DNA of 64,000 nucleotides from Gammaproteobacteria bacterium (GTDB taxonomy: Bacteria > Pseudomonadota > Gammaproteobacteria > Ga0077554 > Ga007554), in assembly GCA_040183005.1 (NCBI GenBank), contig JAMPIW010000007.1, forward strand, positions 620,001 through 684,000. Direction: 5' to 3'. Shown piece after piece: positions 27,920 to 36,415 of this stretch; positions within the stretch are counted from its first letter, which is position 1, and each line of letters opens with the position of its first letter. The notes below the pieces were generated by a model. That model searched no databases. It was not told where the DNA came from and worked only from the letters and a program-made list of their open reading frames with translations. The translations under genes and the position numbers were made by a program.

Positions 27920-28783
27920 ATGAGCGGCAGCTTATCATCCATCGTCAAAATTGCAAATCAAGTGACGGAGACGCCACAGCAGCAGGAGTTGCCGTTTGCC
28001 ATGGTGAATGGCGAGGCGATGACCCTGCTACCGCAGGATCTCTATATCCCCCCGGACGCACTCGAGGTGTTTTTAGAGACCTTCGAGGGGCCGCTGGATC
28101 TGCTGCTGTACCTGATCAAGCGCCAGAACCTGGATATCCTGAACATACCGATTGCCGAAATCACCCGCCAATACATAGTGTACATTGAGCTGATGAAGGC
28201 GCTGCACCTGGAACTGGTGGCCGAATACCTGGTGATGGCCGCGATGCTGGTGGAGATCAAATCGCGCATGCTGCTGCCGCGCCCGGCAGGTGTGACGGAA
28301 GGCGAGGAAGGCGACCCTCGTGCGGAACTGGTGCGGCGCCTGCAAGAATACGAGCGTTATAAAAAGGCCGCCCTGGATATCGACACCCTGCCGCAGATGG
28401 GGCGGGATGTGTTCCCCGCGCAGGTGGAAAAGCCCGATGCGCAGGTATTTAAAATCGCGCCCACCGTGACGCTGCACGAGGTGCTGCTCGCGCTGAAGGA
28501 TGTACTCGCGCGCGCCGATATGTTTTCGCACCACCATATCCAACTTGAGCCACTGTCGGTGCGTGAACGCATGTCCAACATACTCAACAGCATCAGCGCC
28601 GAAAAATTTACCGAATTCACCACGCTGTTCACGATTGAGGAAGGGCGCCGCGGCGTAGTGGTAACATTGCTCGCTATCCTGGAGCTGGTAAAAGAAGCAC
28701 TTATTGAGTTGATCCAGACTGAATCCTTTGGGCCGATTTATGTAAAAGTACCAGGTCATGTTAATGAACTCGCAGCATCTTAA
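27920..28783 (+). CDS. scpA: Segregation and condensation protein A (kleisin)
   Basis: A 287-residue ScpA. The N-terminal SMC-binding part is FEGPLDLLLYLIKRQNLDIL with IPIAEITRQY and the helix EYLVMAAMLVEIKSRMLLPRP. The C-terminal winged-helix includes EEGRRGVVVTLLAILELVKEALIEL. ScpA bridges SMC heads together with ScpB in chromosome organisation. The first ~45 residues are a non-conserved extension. The 3' end overlaps scpB by 26 bases. Confidence 0.94.
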   Translation: MSGSLSSIVKIANQVTETPQQQELPFAMVNGEAMTLLPQDLYIPPDALEVFLETFEGPLDLLLYLIKRQNLDILNIPIAEITRQYIVYIELMKALHLELVAEYLVMAAMLVEIKSRMLLPRPAGVTEGEEGDPRAELVRRLQEYERYKKAALDIDTLPQMGRDVFPAQVEKPDAQVFKIAPTVTLHEVLLALKDVLARADMFSHHHIQLEPLSVRERMSNILNSISAEKFTEFTTLFTIEEGRRGVVVTLLAILELVKEALIELIQTESFGPIYVKVPGHVNELAAS

Positions 28784-29429
28784 GAACATTATCGAGGCGG
28801 CACTGCTGGCGGCAGGGCATCCTTTGACGCTGGACCAACTGACGGCACTGTTTGCCGAAGGCGAACAACCCGTGCGCGAAGAACTCCGCACCGCTCTGGA
28901 TGAATTGCGTCAGGATTGCGGGCAGCGCGGCATCGAGCTGAAGGAGGTCAGCAGCGGTTACCGTTTCCAGGTAAAGGAAGCGTTTGCGCCGTGGGTTTCC
29001 CGCCTGTGGGACGAGCGCCCTACACGCTATTCACGCGCCTTGCTGGAAACACTGGCCTTGATGGCCTACCGCCAGCCGATCACACGTGCCGAAATCGAAG
29101 ATATTCGCGGTGTCGCAGTCAGTTCGAATATCATAAAAACCCTACTGGAGCGCGAATGGATACGCGTAGTGGGACATCGTGAAGTGCCGGGCCGCCCTGC
29201 CCTGTACGGCACGACCCGCCAGTTTCTGGATTCCTTCAACCTCAAGAGCCTGAATGACCTGCCACCGCTGGCCGAAATTCGCAACCTCGATGAGCTGTCG
29301 GCGGAGCTTTTTGGAGAGCTGCCCGAGGCCGAATCCATCATTGCAGGCCTACCCGATGTTGCAGAAGATGCAGCACATGACACCGTCGCTTCCGCGATGA
29401 CAACGGATCAACACAATCACACACCATGA
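28758..29429 (+). CDS. scpB: Segregation and condensation protein B
   Basis: A 223-residue ScpB with two winged-helix domains. Conserved stretches are IIEAALLAAGHPLTLDQL, ALLETLALMAYRQPITRAEI and the turn GRPALYGTTRQFLDSFNL. It dimerises and binds ScpA in the SMC complex. ATG 28758 or 28764 could start it; both overlap scpA. The C-terminal ~30 residues are acidic and non-conserved. Its TGA overlaps the rluB ATG. Confidence 0.94.
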   Translation: MLMNSQHLKNIIEAALLAAGHPLTLDQLTALFAEGEQPVREELRTALDELRQDCGQRGIELKEVSSGYRFQVKEAFAPWVSRLWDERPTRYSRALLETLALMAYRQPITRAEIEDIRGVAVSSNIIKTLLEREWIRVVGHREVPGRPALYGTTRQFLDSFNLKSLNDLPPLAEIRNLDELSAELFGELPEAESIIAGLPDVAEDAAHDTVASAMTTDQHNHTP

Positions 29430-30541
29430 AAAGACGCCCACCCCCCACCAAGACCCAAACCACAACCCCTCAGGCCCCTGCTGAAAGACTGCAAAAGGTG
29501 CTCGCCAACGCAGGTCTCGGCTCGCGCCGGCAGATCGAAGAGTGGATAGAGGCCGGACGTATTTCCGTCAACGACAACCCCGCCAAATTGGGCGACCGCG
29601 TGACGCTGCAAGACAAAATCGCCATCGATGGCCGCGAGGTGCAGACCTATAAGCTGGAACCAATCAAGCGTCGCGCGTTGGTCTATTACAAACCGGAAGG
29701 CGAGGTCTGTACACGCTCCGACACCGAAGGACGCCCCACCATTTTTGGCCACCTCCCCAGGCTACCTAGCGCACGCTGGATCGCCGTGGGACGTCTCGAC
29801 ATCAACACCGCCGGGCTGATTTTGCTGACCACCGATGGCGAGCTGGCCAACAAACTCATGCACCCGTCCACTGAGGTGGAACGCGAGTACGCGGTGCGCG
29901 TGCTGGGCAAAGTGGATGATGCGATGCTGGCGCGTCTGAAGCAGGGTGTAATGCTGGATGACGGCATGGCGAATTTCGATGGCATCGAGGACGCCGGCGG
30001 CGAAGGGAGCAATCACTGGTATCACGTGGTACTCAAAGAGGGGCGTAACCGCGAGGTGCGACGCCTGTGGGAAAGCCAAGGCGTGAAAGTGAGCCGCCTG
30101 ATGCGCGTGCGCTATGGCCCCATCCTGTTGCGCAAAGGGATGCGCACCGGACAGATGGAGGAGCTTGATGCAGGCGGCATCGCAAAATTGATGCAGGTCG
30201 CAGGGCTGGAAGATGCCGCTGTGCCTGACAGCCAGCCGCAGACGAGGGATCGGAAGCATGGCGCCAGGGGCCGGGGAACAACGACCCGAGGTCGAGAGTC
30301 CCAGCGTGAAACGGGTAGTTCTCAGCGTGAGACACGCAGCCCACAGCGTGAGACTCGTAGCCCTCAACGTGAAACACGCAGTCCACAGCGTGAGACTCGC
30401 AGCCCGCAGAGTGAGACACGCAGCCCACAGCGCGCAACACGCGCCCCGCAACGTGAAGCTCGTGGCCCGCAGCGTGAAACACGCAACTCTAAACCCGACT
30501 CGCGGAGTCCGCAGCACAAGCCGTCCAAAACCAAACGGTAA
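29426..30541 (+). CDS. rluB: 23S rRNA pseudouridine synthase (RluB/RsuA family) with repetitive basic tail
   Basis: A 371-residue enzyme. An S4 RNA-binding domain (RLQKVLANAGLGSRRQIEEW) comes first, then the RsuA/RluB catalytic domain with GRLDINTAGLILLTTDGELA (catalytic Asp) and GRNREVRRLW. It should isomerise a uridine in helix 89 of 23S rRNA, as RluB does. After residue ~285 the protein becomes a tandem heptapeptide tail of SPQRETR units. Such basic low-complexity tails occur on several RluB proteins and probably help RNA binding. Coupled to scpB by an ATGA overlap. Confidence 0.93.
   Translation: MKRRPPPTKTQTTTPQAPAERLQKVLANAGLGSRRQIEEWIEAGRISVNDNPAKLGDRVTLQDKIAIDGREVQTYKLEPIKRRALVYYKPEGEVCTRSDTEGRPTIFGHLPRLPSARWIAVGRLDINTAGLILLTTDGELANKLMHPSTEVEREYAVRVLGKVDDAMLARLKQGVMLDDGMANFDGIEDAGGEGSNHWYHVVLKEGRNREVRRLWESQGVKVSRLMRVRYGPILLRKGMRTGQMEELDAGGIAKLMQVAGLEDAAVPDSQPQTRDRKHGARGRGTTTRGRESQRETGSSQRETRSPQRETRSPQRETRSPQRETRSPQSETRSPQRATRAPQREARGPQRETRNSKPDSRSPQHKPSKTKR
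30300..30486 (+). repeat. 21-bp coding tandem repeat in rluB
   Basis: About eight to nine copies of a 21-base unit similar to CGTGAGACACGCAGCCCACAG encode the heptapeptide SPQRETR. Copies differ mainly at third codon positions, with later copies more diverged (APQREAR, GPQRETR). Copy number is likely to vary between strains. Confidence 0.85.
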
Positions 30542-30542
30542 C

Positions 30543-31250
30543 ATGGACTTCGCCGCTCCTGCGCATCCATGCGCCCACGGCATTCGTGCATCCCTGCACA
30601 TCACAAAGGTCTACGACACCCTTTATGCACGCTACGGCCCGCAACACTGGTGGCCAGGGGATACTCCTTTTGAAATCATGGTCGGCGCGGTGTTGACACA
30701 AAACACCGCGTGGACCAACGTCGAAAAAGCCATCGCCAATCTCAAGGCAGCAGGCCACCTCGATGCGGCATGTATCATGAACATCGGCCATGAGCAGCTT
30801 GCTGAATGGTTGCGGCCATCGGGCTATTTCAACGTCAAGGCACAGCGTTTGCGCAACTTCTGCACCTGGTATGTGGCTCAGGGCGGAATGGAAGCACTGT
30901 CAGCGCTGGATACACATGCACTGCGCAACGCCCTGCTGTCGGTTCACGGCATTGGCCCTGAGACAGCGGACGACATACTGCTTTACGCCTTTAACCGCCC
31001 CGTATTCGTCATCGACACCTATACGCGGCGGCTGTTTTCACGCCTTGGCCTGGCACACGGCAACGAAGGCTACGAGACGCTACGCCACACATTTGAAACC
31101 GCGCTGAGTAGTAACAGCAACAATGCCACCGTGCCCCTGTTCAACGAATACCACGCCCTGATCGTCAATCACGCGAAGGATGTGTGCCGTAAGCGGCCGC
31201 TATGCGCACGCTGCTGTCTTGCGGATATCTGCCCTTCGAAAACTACATAG
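30543..31250 (+). CDS. Endonuclease III-like HhH-GPD DNA glycosylase with Fe–S cluster
   Basis: A 235-residue base-excision-repair protein. The HhH-GPD region is VHGIGPETADDILLYAF followed by VFVIDTYTRRLFSRLGL with the catalytic Asp. The Lys that gives Nth its lyase activity is Glu here (GPETAD instead of GRKTA), so it is probably a monofunctional glycosylase related to the MagIII/COG2231 type rather than true Nth. Four Cys near the C terminus (C-X5-C-X2-C-X5-C) can bind a 4Fe–4S cluster. ATG 30543 follows the rluB stop by one base. Damaged-base preference is not predictable. Confidence 0.85.
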   Translation: MDFAAPAHPCAHGIRASLHITKVYDTLYARYGPQHWWPGDTPFEIMVGAVLTQNTAWTNVEKAIANLKAAGHLDAACIMNIGHEQLAEWLRPSGYFNVKAQRLRNFCTWYVAQGGMEALSALDTHALRNALLSVHGIGPETADDILLYAFNRPVFVIDTYTRRLFSRLGLAHGNEGYETLRHTFETALSSNSNNATVPLFNEYHALIVNHAKDVCRKRPLCARCCLADICPSKTT

Positions 31251-31282
31251 CACATGGCCACAAAACCGGTTAATATAATTCG

Positions 31283-32044
31283 ATGAACACACCTCGCCTG
31301 ATCGCCCACCGTGGCTACGCCAAACATTATCCCGAAAATACCCTGATCGGTATCGAAGCCGCATTGCAGGCCGGGGCCTGCTTTATTGAATTTGATGTGC
31401 AACTCACCAAAGATGGTGTGCCGGTGCTGTGTCACGATGACACACTCACACGCACTGCAGGCGTTGAGCAGCGTCTGTTATCGCTAAACCTGGCACAACT
31501 CGAAGGCATACATGTCAACGAAAGCGCCCGCTTCGGGGATACGTTTAAAGATGTTGCCATCCCTACCCTCGCAGAGATGGTTGCATTAATACAGCGCTGG
31601 CCACACGCCACGGCTTTTGTCGAAGTCAAGGAGGAGAGCCTCCGGGAGTTTGGCATTGAGAACACGGTGAAGGCGGTGATGAAGGTTCTGGAGCCTGCCC
31701 GTAAGCAATGCGTACTGATTTCTTACGACAAGCTTGCCATACGCTGTGCGCGGGCCATGGGTGTGCACCGTATCGGCTGGGTATTGCATGAATGGAATAA
31801 TGCCAGCCGCGCCACCGCCACCGAACTGGCTCCGAATTATCTGTTCTGCAATCACACCAAGATACCTGCCAGTGACATCCTGTGGCCTGGCCCTTGGCGC
31901 TGGGCGCTCTATGAGGTCACCAATCCCGAGATAGCCATGGTGCTCGGCAACCGCGGCGCTGACTTGATCGAGACCATGGCCATCGGTGAAATGTTGAAAT
32001 ATCCGCCGTTGCGTAAACGAGGCTGTTTTGCTTCGGATAAATAA
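31283..32044 (+). CDS. Glycerophosphodiester phosphodiesterase
   Basis: A 253-residue GDPD-family TIM barrel. LIAHRGYAKHYPENTLIGI and the metal-binding FIEFDVQLTKDGVPVLCHDD hold the catalytic His pair and Glu/Asp ligands. It lacks a signal peptide, so it resembles cytosolic UgpQ. It would cleave glycerophosphodiesters to glycerol-3-phosphate and an alcohol. The next gene encodes a glycerol-3-phosphate oxidase-like protein, which fits phospholipid-headgroup recycling. Confidence 0.9.
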   Translation: MNTPRLIAHRGYAKHYPENTLIGIEAALQAGACFIEFDVQLTKDGVPVLCHDDTLTRTAGVEQRLLSLNLAQLEGIHVNESARFGDTFKDVAIPTLAEMVALIQRWPHATAFVEVKEESLREFGIENTVKAVMKVLEPARKQCVLISYDKLAIRCARAMGVHRIGWVLHEWNNASRATATELAPNYLFCNHTKIPASDILWPGPWRWALYEVTNPEIAMVLGNRGADLIETMAIGEMLKYPPLRKRGCFASDK

Positions 32045-32088
32045 TCTTCCCGTATTTTTGTAGGGCGCGCCGTGCGCACCACATAAGG

Positions 32089-33264
32089 ATGAAATACGAT
32101 CTGGTAGTAATAGGCGGCGGCATTCATGGTGCGGGCATCGCCCAGGCCGCCGCCGCGCGGGGTTTTTCGGTGCTGGTACTGGAGCAAAGCGGACTCGCCA
32201 GCGGCACGTCCAGCCGTTCCAGTAAGCTCATCCATGGCGGTCTGCGTTATCTGGAGAGCGGACAGTTTGGGCTGGTGCGTGAATGCTTGCAGGAACGCGC
32301 CTTGCTGCTCAAGCTGGCGCCGGATCTGGTTCGGCTGCAACCGTTTTATATCCCCGTTTACCACAACACCACGCGCCGCCCCTGGCAATTGCGCGCGGGC
32401 CTGAGCCTGTACGCCGTGTTGGGCGGGATGGACAAGTCAACACGCTTTCACACCCTGCCCCGCCGTGCCTGGGCCAATCTCGACGGACTGGATACCACCC
32501 AACTTCAGGGTGTATTTCAATACTGGGACGGACAAACCGATGACGCAGCACTCACCCACGCCGTGATGCACTCAGCCCAGGATTTGGGCGCCCAGTTGAG
32601 CATGCCTTCAACCTTCACTGGCGCGGAGATTGGAGCACAAGGCTGCACAGTTCATTACACGCATAACGGCCAACCGCATTGCTGCGAGGCGTCAGTTCTG
32701 GTCAATGCCGCAGGGCCATGGGTCAACCACGTGCTGGACAAGATCACCCCTGCCCCCGAGCAACTCAATGTTGAACTGGTACAAGGCACGCACATTATCG
32801 TGGGCGGTGAAATCACACAAGGCATCTACTATGTGGAGGCCCCTCGCGACCAGCGCGCGGTATTTGTCATGCCCTGGCAAGGAAAGGTGATGGTGGGCAC
32901 GACCGAAACCGCATATCGCGGCGACCCCGCCACCGTGCAACCGCTGCAGGGAGAAAAAGATTATCTGCTGGAAACCATGGCGCATTATTTTCCGCGCTAT
33001 CGCTCGCCACAACAGCGCGAGATCCTGTCCGCCTTTGCCGGCCTGCGCGTCCTTCCCTCCGGCACGGGGACGGCGTTTGGGCGACCACGCGACACCACGC
33101 TGCATAGCGGCCTGGCCGACCAGCCCCGGCTACTGACTATTTATGGCGGCAAACTCACCGCCTATCGCGTCACAGCAGAACGAGCCATGCAGCAGATAGC
33201 ATCCGCTTTGCCGCAGCGCAAGGTGATTGCGAATACTCGAACATTGAAGTTGGTATCACGCTGA
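32089..33264 (+). CDS. FAD-dependent glycerol-3-phosphate dehydrogenase/oxidase-like protein
   Basis: A 391-residue DAO-fold flavoprotein. The FAD motif is VVIGGGIHGAGIAQAAAARG, followed by SGTSSRSSKLIHGGLRYLE, the signature of GlpD/GlpA-type enzymes. It ends soon after the FAD-fold motif LLTIYGGKLTAYRVTAE, so it lacks the ~110-residue C-terminal domain of classical GlpD. Substrate is likely glycerol-3-phosphate given the preceding phosphodiesterase, but a related substrate cannot be excluded. Convergent with lolD. A short GC-rich repeat-like sequence (about 32061–32080) precedes the ATG. Confidence 0.82.
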   Translation: MKYDLVVIGGGIHGAGIAQAAAARGFSVLVLEQSGLASGTSSRSSKLIHGGLRYLESGQFGLVRECLQERALLLKLAPDLVRLQPFYIPVYHNTTRRPWQLRAGLSLYAVLGGMDKSTRFHTLPRRAWANLDGLDTTQLQGVFQYWDGQTDDAALTHAVMHSAQDLGAQLSMPSTFTGAEIGAQGCTVHYTHNGQPHCCEASVLVNAAGPWVNHVLDKITPAPEQLNVELVQGTHIIVGGEITQGIYYVEAPRDQRAVFVMPWQGKVMVGTTETAYRGDPATVQPLQGEKDYLLETMAHYFPRYRSPQQREILSAFAGLRVLPSGTGTAFGRPRDTTLHSGLADQPRLLTIYGGKLTAYRVTAERAMQQIASALPQRKVIANTRTLKLVSR

Positions 33265-33301
33265 TCCAATGGCGTGAAAGTGCCCCACACACTAAACCAC
33301 T

Positions 33302-33982
33302 TCACCCCTTTAATACCCCATCCTCCAGCATCAAGGTGCGATCCATGCGTGCTGCAAGCGTGAGGTCATGGGTTACGACGACAAAGCTGGTATGAAGCTC
33401 CTTGTTCAGCTCCAGCATCAGGCTGTATACATGGTCGGCGGTCTTGTGATCGAGGTTGCCAGTCGGCTCGTCCGCCAGCACACACTGCGGCTGCGTCACC
33501 AGGGCACGGGCCACGGCGGCACGTTGACGTTCACCGCCGGACAGCTCGCCAGGTTTATGCTCCAGGCGCGCGCCAAGACCGACGTTTTCAAGAAGTGCGC
33601 GTGCCTTGTCCGCCGCCTCCACTGGACGCACCCCGCGGATCAACAGCGGCATGGCGACATTTTCCAGCGCGGTAAACTCCGGCAGCAGGTGATGAAACTG
33701 GTAGATAAATCCCAGCGCCTCGTTGCGTAAACGCCCGCGCTGCACTTCACTGAGCTGTGCCATGTTTTTGCCCGCCACCCACACCTCGCCGCGCGTCGGC
33801 TTGTCGAGGCCACCAAGCAGATGCAGCAACGTACTCTTGCCTGCCCCGGAGGTGCCGACAATGGCGACGCGCTCGCCGCGCGCCACCGAGAGCGTCACAT
33901 CCTGGATCACCTCCACAGTGAGTCCACCCTCGCTAAAGGTTTTGCTGAGGTCTTTGCACCACAGTACAGGCTGATCACTCAT
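33302..33982 (-). CDS. lolD: Lipoprotein-releasing ABC transporter ATP-binding protein
   Basis: A 226-residue ATPase of the LolCDE complex, which extracts outer-membrane lipoproteins from the inner membrane. Walker A is [17 protein letters not shown], the signature is [15 protein letters not shown], and Walker B is [34 protein letters not shown] is typical for LolD. ATG 33982 overlaps the lolC 3' end by eight bases. Confidence 0.94.
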   Translation of the reverse strand: MSDQPVLWCKDLSKTFSEGGLTVEVIQDVTLSVARGERVAIVGTSGAGKSTLLHLLGGLDKPTRGEVWVAGKNMAQLSEVQRGRLRNEALGFIYQFHHLLPEFTALENVAMPLLIRGVRPVEAADKARALLENVGLGARLEHKPGELSGGERQRAAVARALVTQPQCVLADEPTGNLDHKTADHVYSLMLELNKELHTSFVVVTHDLTLAARMDRTLMLEDGVLKG

Positions 33983-35228
33983 AGCGCAGCGCCTCCGCCG
34001 GCTGGGTGCGCGCAGCACGTAAAGCGGGATACATGGTGGCGAGAAAACTAAAGAAAAATGATACGACATTGATTTTTACAACATCCGAAAGCCGCATTTC
34101 GGACGGCAGTTCGCTGATGTAATAGACATCTGCGGCAAGGAACTGCATTCCAAACAAACGCTCAATCGCTGGTACCAGGGTGTCGACATTAAGCGCCAGA
34201 CTCACGCCGCCGACAGTACCCAATAACGTGCCTGCCATGCCAAGGAGGGTGCCCTGCACCATGAAGATCACCATGATGCTGGCCGGGGTGGCTCCCAGCG
34301 TGCGCAGAATGGCGATATCGGCCCTTTTGTCCGCCACCATCATCACCAGCATGGAGACAATATTGAAGGCCGCCACGGCCACAATCGCCGTCAGGATGAT
34401 GAACATGACGGTTTTTTCCATCTGAATGGCACGGAAAAAATTGACGTGCTGGCGCGTCCAGTCGCTGATCATGTAGCCCACGGGCAATTCGAGCGCCAAC
34501 TGCTGGCTCAGGCGCGGGGCGGCAAACATATCATCGAGTTTCAGACGCACGCCGCTCACCGCGCCATCTTCCATGCGCATCAGCTTGGCGGCATCCTCGA
34601 GATGCAGCAGCGCCATTGCGCTGTCGTACTCATACATCCCAATCTCAAAAATTCCCACCACCGTAAAGCGCTTGAGGCGCGGCAGAATCCCAACCGGCGT
34701 GACATTGGCTTGCGGCGTTAACAGGGTTACCTTATCCCCTACCCCCACACCCAGGTTGCGCGCCAGCTCCTTGCCAAGAATGATGCCGAACCCGCCAGGC
34801 TTTAAATCGCTCAGATGACCATCGACCATCTTCGACCCCAGGTCGGACACCTTAGGTTCTTCATTCGGAAAAATACCGCGGATCAGGGTTCCACTCACCT
34901 GTGAGCCGTTGCTGAGCATCCCTTCGCCATCCACATAGGGTGCCGCGCCCGTCACATGAGGATAACGGCCCGCGAATGTGGTCACCGCCTTCCAGTCACG
35001 CACCCCGCCATTCGTTACGCCGGAAATCGTGGCATGCGCAACCACGCCAAGAATACGGGCGCGCAGCTCCTTCTCAAAGCCATTCATCACTGACAGCACC
35101 GTAATGAGCGCCGCCACGCCCAAGGCAATGCCTAACATGGAAATCAGAGAAATAAAGGAGATAAAGTGATTACGCCGCTTGGCGCGGGTGTAACGCAGGG
35201 CAATGAAAATTTCTAACGGCTTAAACAT
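33975..35228 (-). CDS. lolC: Lipoprotein-releasing ABC transporter permease (LolC/LolE)
   Basis: A 417-residue permease with four membrane helices: one near the N terminus ([21 protein letters not shown]) and three in the C-terminal third ([56 protein letters not shown]). A large periplasmic domain lies between. The start ATG 35228 gives [19 protein letters not shown], the family N terminus; the frame is open further upstream. Only one permease gene is present here, so it may work as a homodimer (LolF-like) or its partner lies elsewhere. Confidence 0.92.
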   Translation of the reverse strand: MFKPLEIFIALRYTRAKRRNHFISFISLISMLGIALGVAALITVLSVMNGFEKELRARILGVVAHATISGVTNGGVRDWKAVTTFAGRYPHVTGAAPYVDGEGMLSNGSQVSGTLIRGIFPNEEPKVSDLGSKMVDGHLSDLKPGGFGIILGKELARNLGVGVGDKVTLLTPQANVTPVGILPRLKRFTVVGIFEIGMYEYDSAMALLHLEDAAKLMRMEDGAVSGVRLKLDDMFAAPRLSQQLALELPVGYMISDWTRQHVNFFRAIQMEKTVMFIILTAIVAVAAFNIVSMLVMMVADKRADIAILRTLGATPASIMVIFMVQGTLLGMAGTLLGTVGGVSLALNVDTLVPAIERLFGMQFLAADVYYISELPSEMRLSDVVKINVVSFFFSFLATMYPALRAARTQPAEALRYE

Positions 35229-35400
35229 GGGCGTGATTAAACCACAAAAGGGGGTGAAAGGCGTAGCTTTTTGGTGAAACTGGGACGCATCCAGCAGCCA
35301 AAGAATGAAAAGTATCGAGATCGCCCCTCTCCTGCATGAGGTCTCTGCACAAGTCATTTCAAGCGTCGGGTATACTGGTAAAAAACCCGGAGACTGACCT

Positions 35401-36408
35401 TTGCCTTTTGTCTGGCTACAGTTTGCTCTATGCGCCGCCCTCATCGGGCTGGCGGGCTACCAGCTATCCCGCTATGGAGACATGATTGCGGAAAAGACCG
35501 GGGTGGGTGGCACCTGGATCGGCGTGATCTTGTTGGCTACGGTGACATCCCTGCCCGAGCTGGCGACGGGCATTTCTTCGGTTACTGTTGCCAATACCCC
35601 GAATATCGCACTGGGAGATGCGCTGGGGAGCTGCGTCTTCAACCTGATCATTCTCATGATCCTGGATTTTCTGCACCGTGAGGAATCGATATATACGCGC
35701 GCCAGCCAGGGACACATCCTGTCGGCGGGATTCGGTATCATACTAATAGGTTTTGTCGGCTTCAATCTGCTGCTCGGTGAAAAAGCAGAGCATTACTCCA
35801 TTGGACATGTGGGCATCTACACCCCGGTGATCGTGCTGCTTTATGCTATTGCCATGCGCACCGTATTCCTCTATGAGCAGCAACAGATGGCAGCTTACGC
35901 CAGGGAGATCGCCGCCCGCCACCCTGACGTAACGCTAAAGCAGGCGGCATCCCGCTACGCACTGGCAGCACTGGTTGTGGTCGGCGCGGGGATCTGGCTG
36001 CCTTTCATCGGCAAGGAAATGGCGCAGGTGATGGGCTGGAACAACACCTTCGTTGGCACCCTCTTCATCGCATTCGCCACCTCGGTGCCAGAATTGGCGG
36101 TCACGCTCGCCGCGTTACGCATCGGCGCGCTGGATATGGCGATCGGCAACCTGCTGGGAAGCAACTTGTTTGATATCCTGATTATCGCAGTTGATGATCT
36201 GTTCTTTCTCAAGGGGCCGATTTTGTCTCATGTTTCACAACATCATGCAGTTTCCGCCCTTTCCGCTGTCATGATGAGTGGCGTGGCCATCGTCGGGCTG
36301 CTTTACCGCCCCACGGCAAGGATATTCAAAACTGTCGGCTGGATAAGCCTTCTGCTGTTCTCGATATACCTGCTTAACACTTATGTACTTTACCTCTATG
36401 GAGAATGA
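35401..36408 (+). CDS. Sodium/calcium exchanger-family antiporter (CaxA/YrbG-like)
   Basis: A 335-residue membrane protein with about ten helices and the two alpha-repeats of the Ca2+:cation antiporter family. The first is TSLPELATGISSV with ALGDALGSCVFNLIIL, the second TSVPELAVTLAAL with AIGNLLGSNLFDILII. It should exchange Na+ or H+ for Ca2+ at the inner membrane. The start is TTG 35401, with GGAG about nine bases upstream. The next gene, a Ca2+-type P-ATPase, starts eight bases after its stop, suggesting a joint calcium-export operon. Confidence 0.88.
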   Translation: MPFVWLQFALCAALIGLAGYQLSRYGDMIAEKTGVGGTWIGVILLATVTSLPELATGISSVTVANTPNIALGDALGSCVFNLIILMILDFLHREESIYTRASQGHILSAGFGIILIGFVGFNLLLGEKAEHYSIGHVGIYTPVIVLLYAIAMRTVFLYEQQQMAAYAREIAARHPDVTLKQAASRYALAALVVVGAGIWLPFIGKEMAQVMGWNNTFVGTLFIAFATSVPELAVTLAALRIGALDMAIGNLLGSNLFDILIIAVDDLFFLKGPILSHVSQHHAVSALSAVMMSGVAIVGLLYRPTARIFKTVGWISLLLFSIYLLNTYVLYLYGE

Positions 36409-36415
36409 TTGCTCA

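Noticed and set aside
30300-30486. Tandem 21-base repeats considered as a CRISPR array
   Set aside because: Units are contiguous without spacers, are in frame with rluB and encode a heptapeptide.
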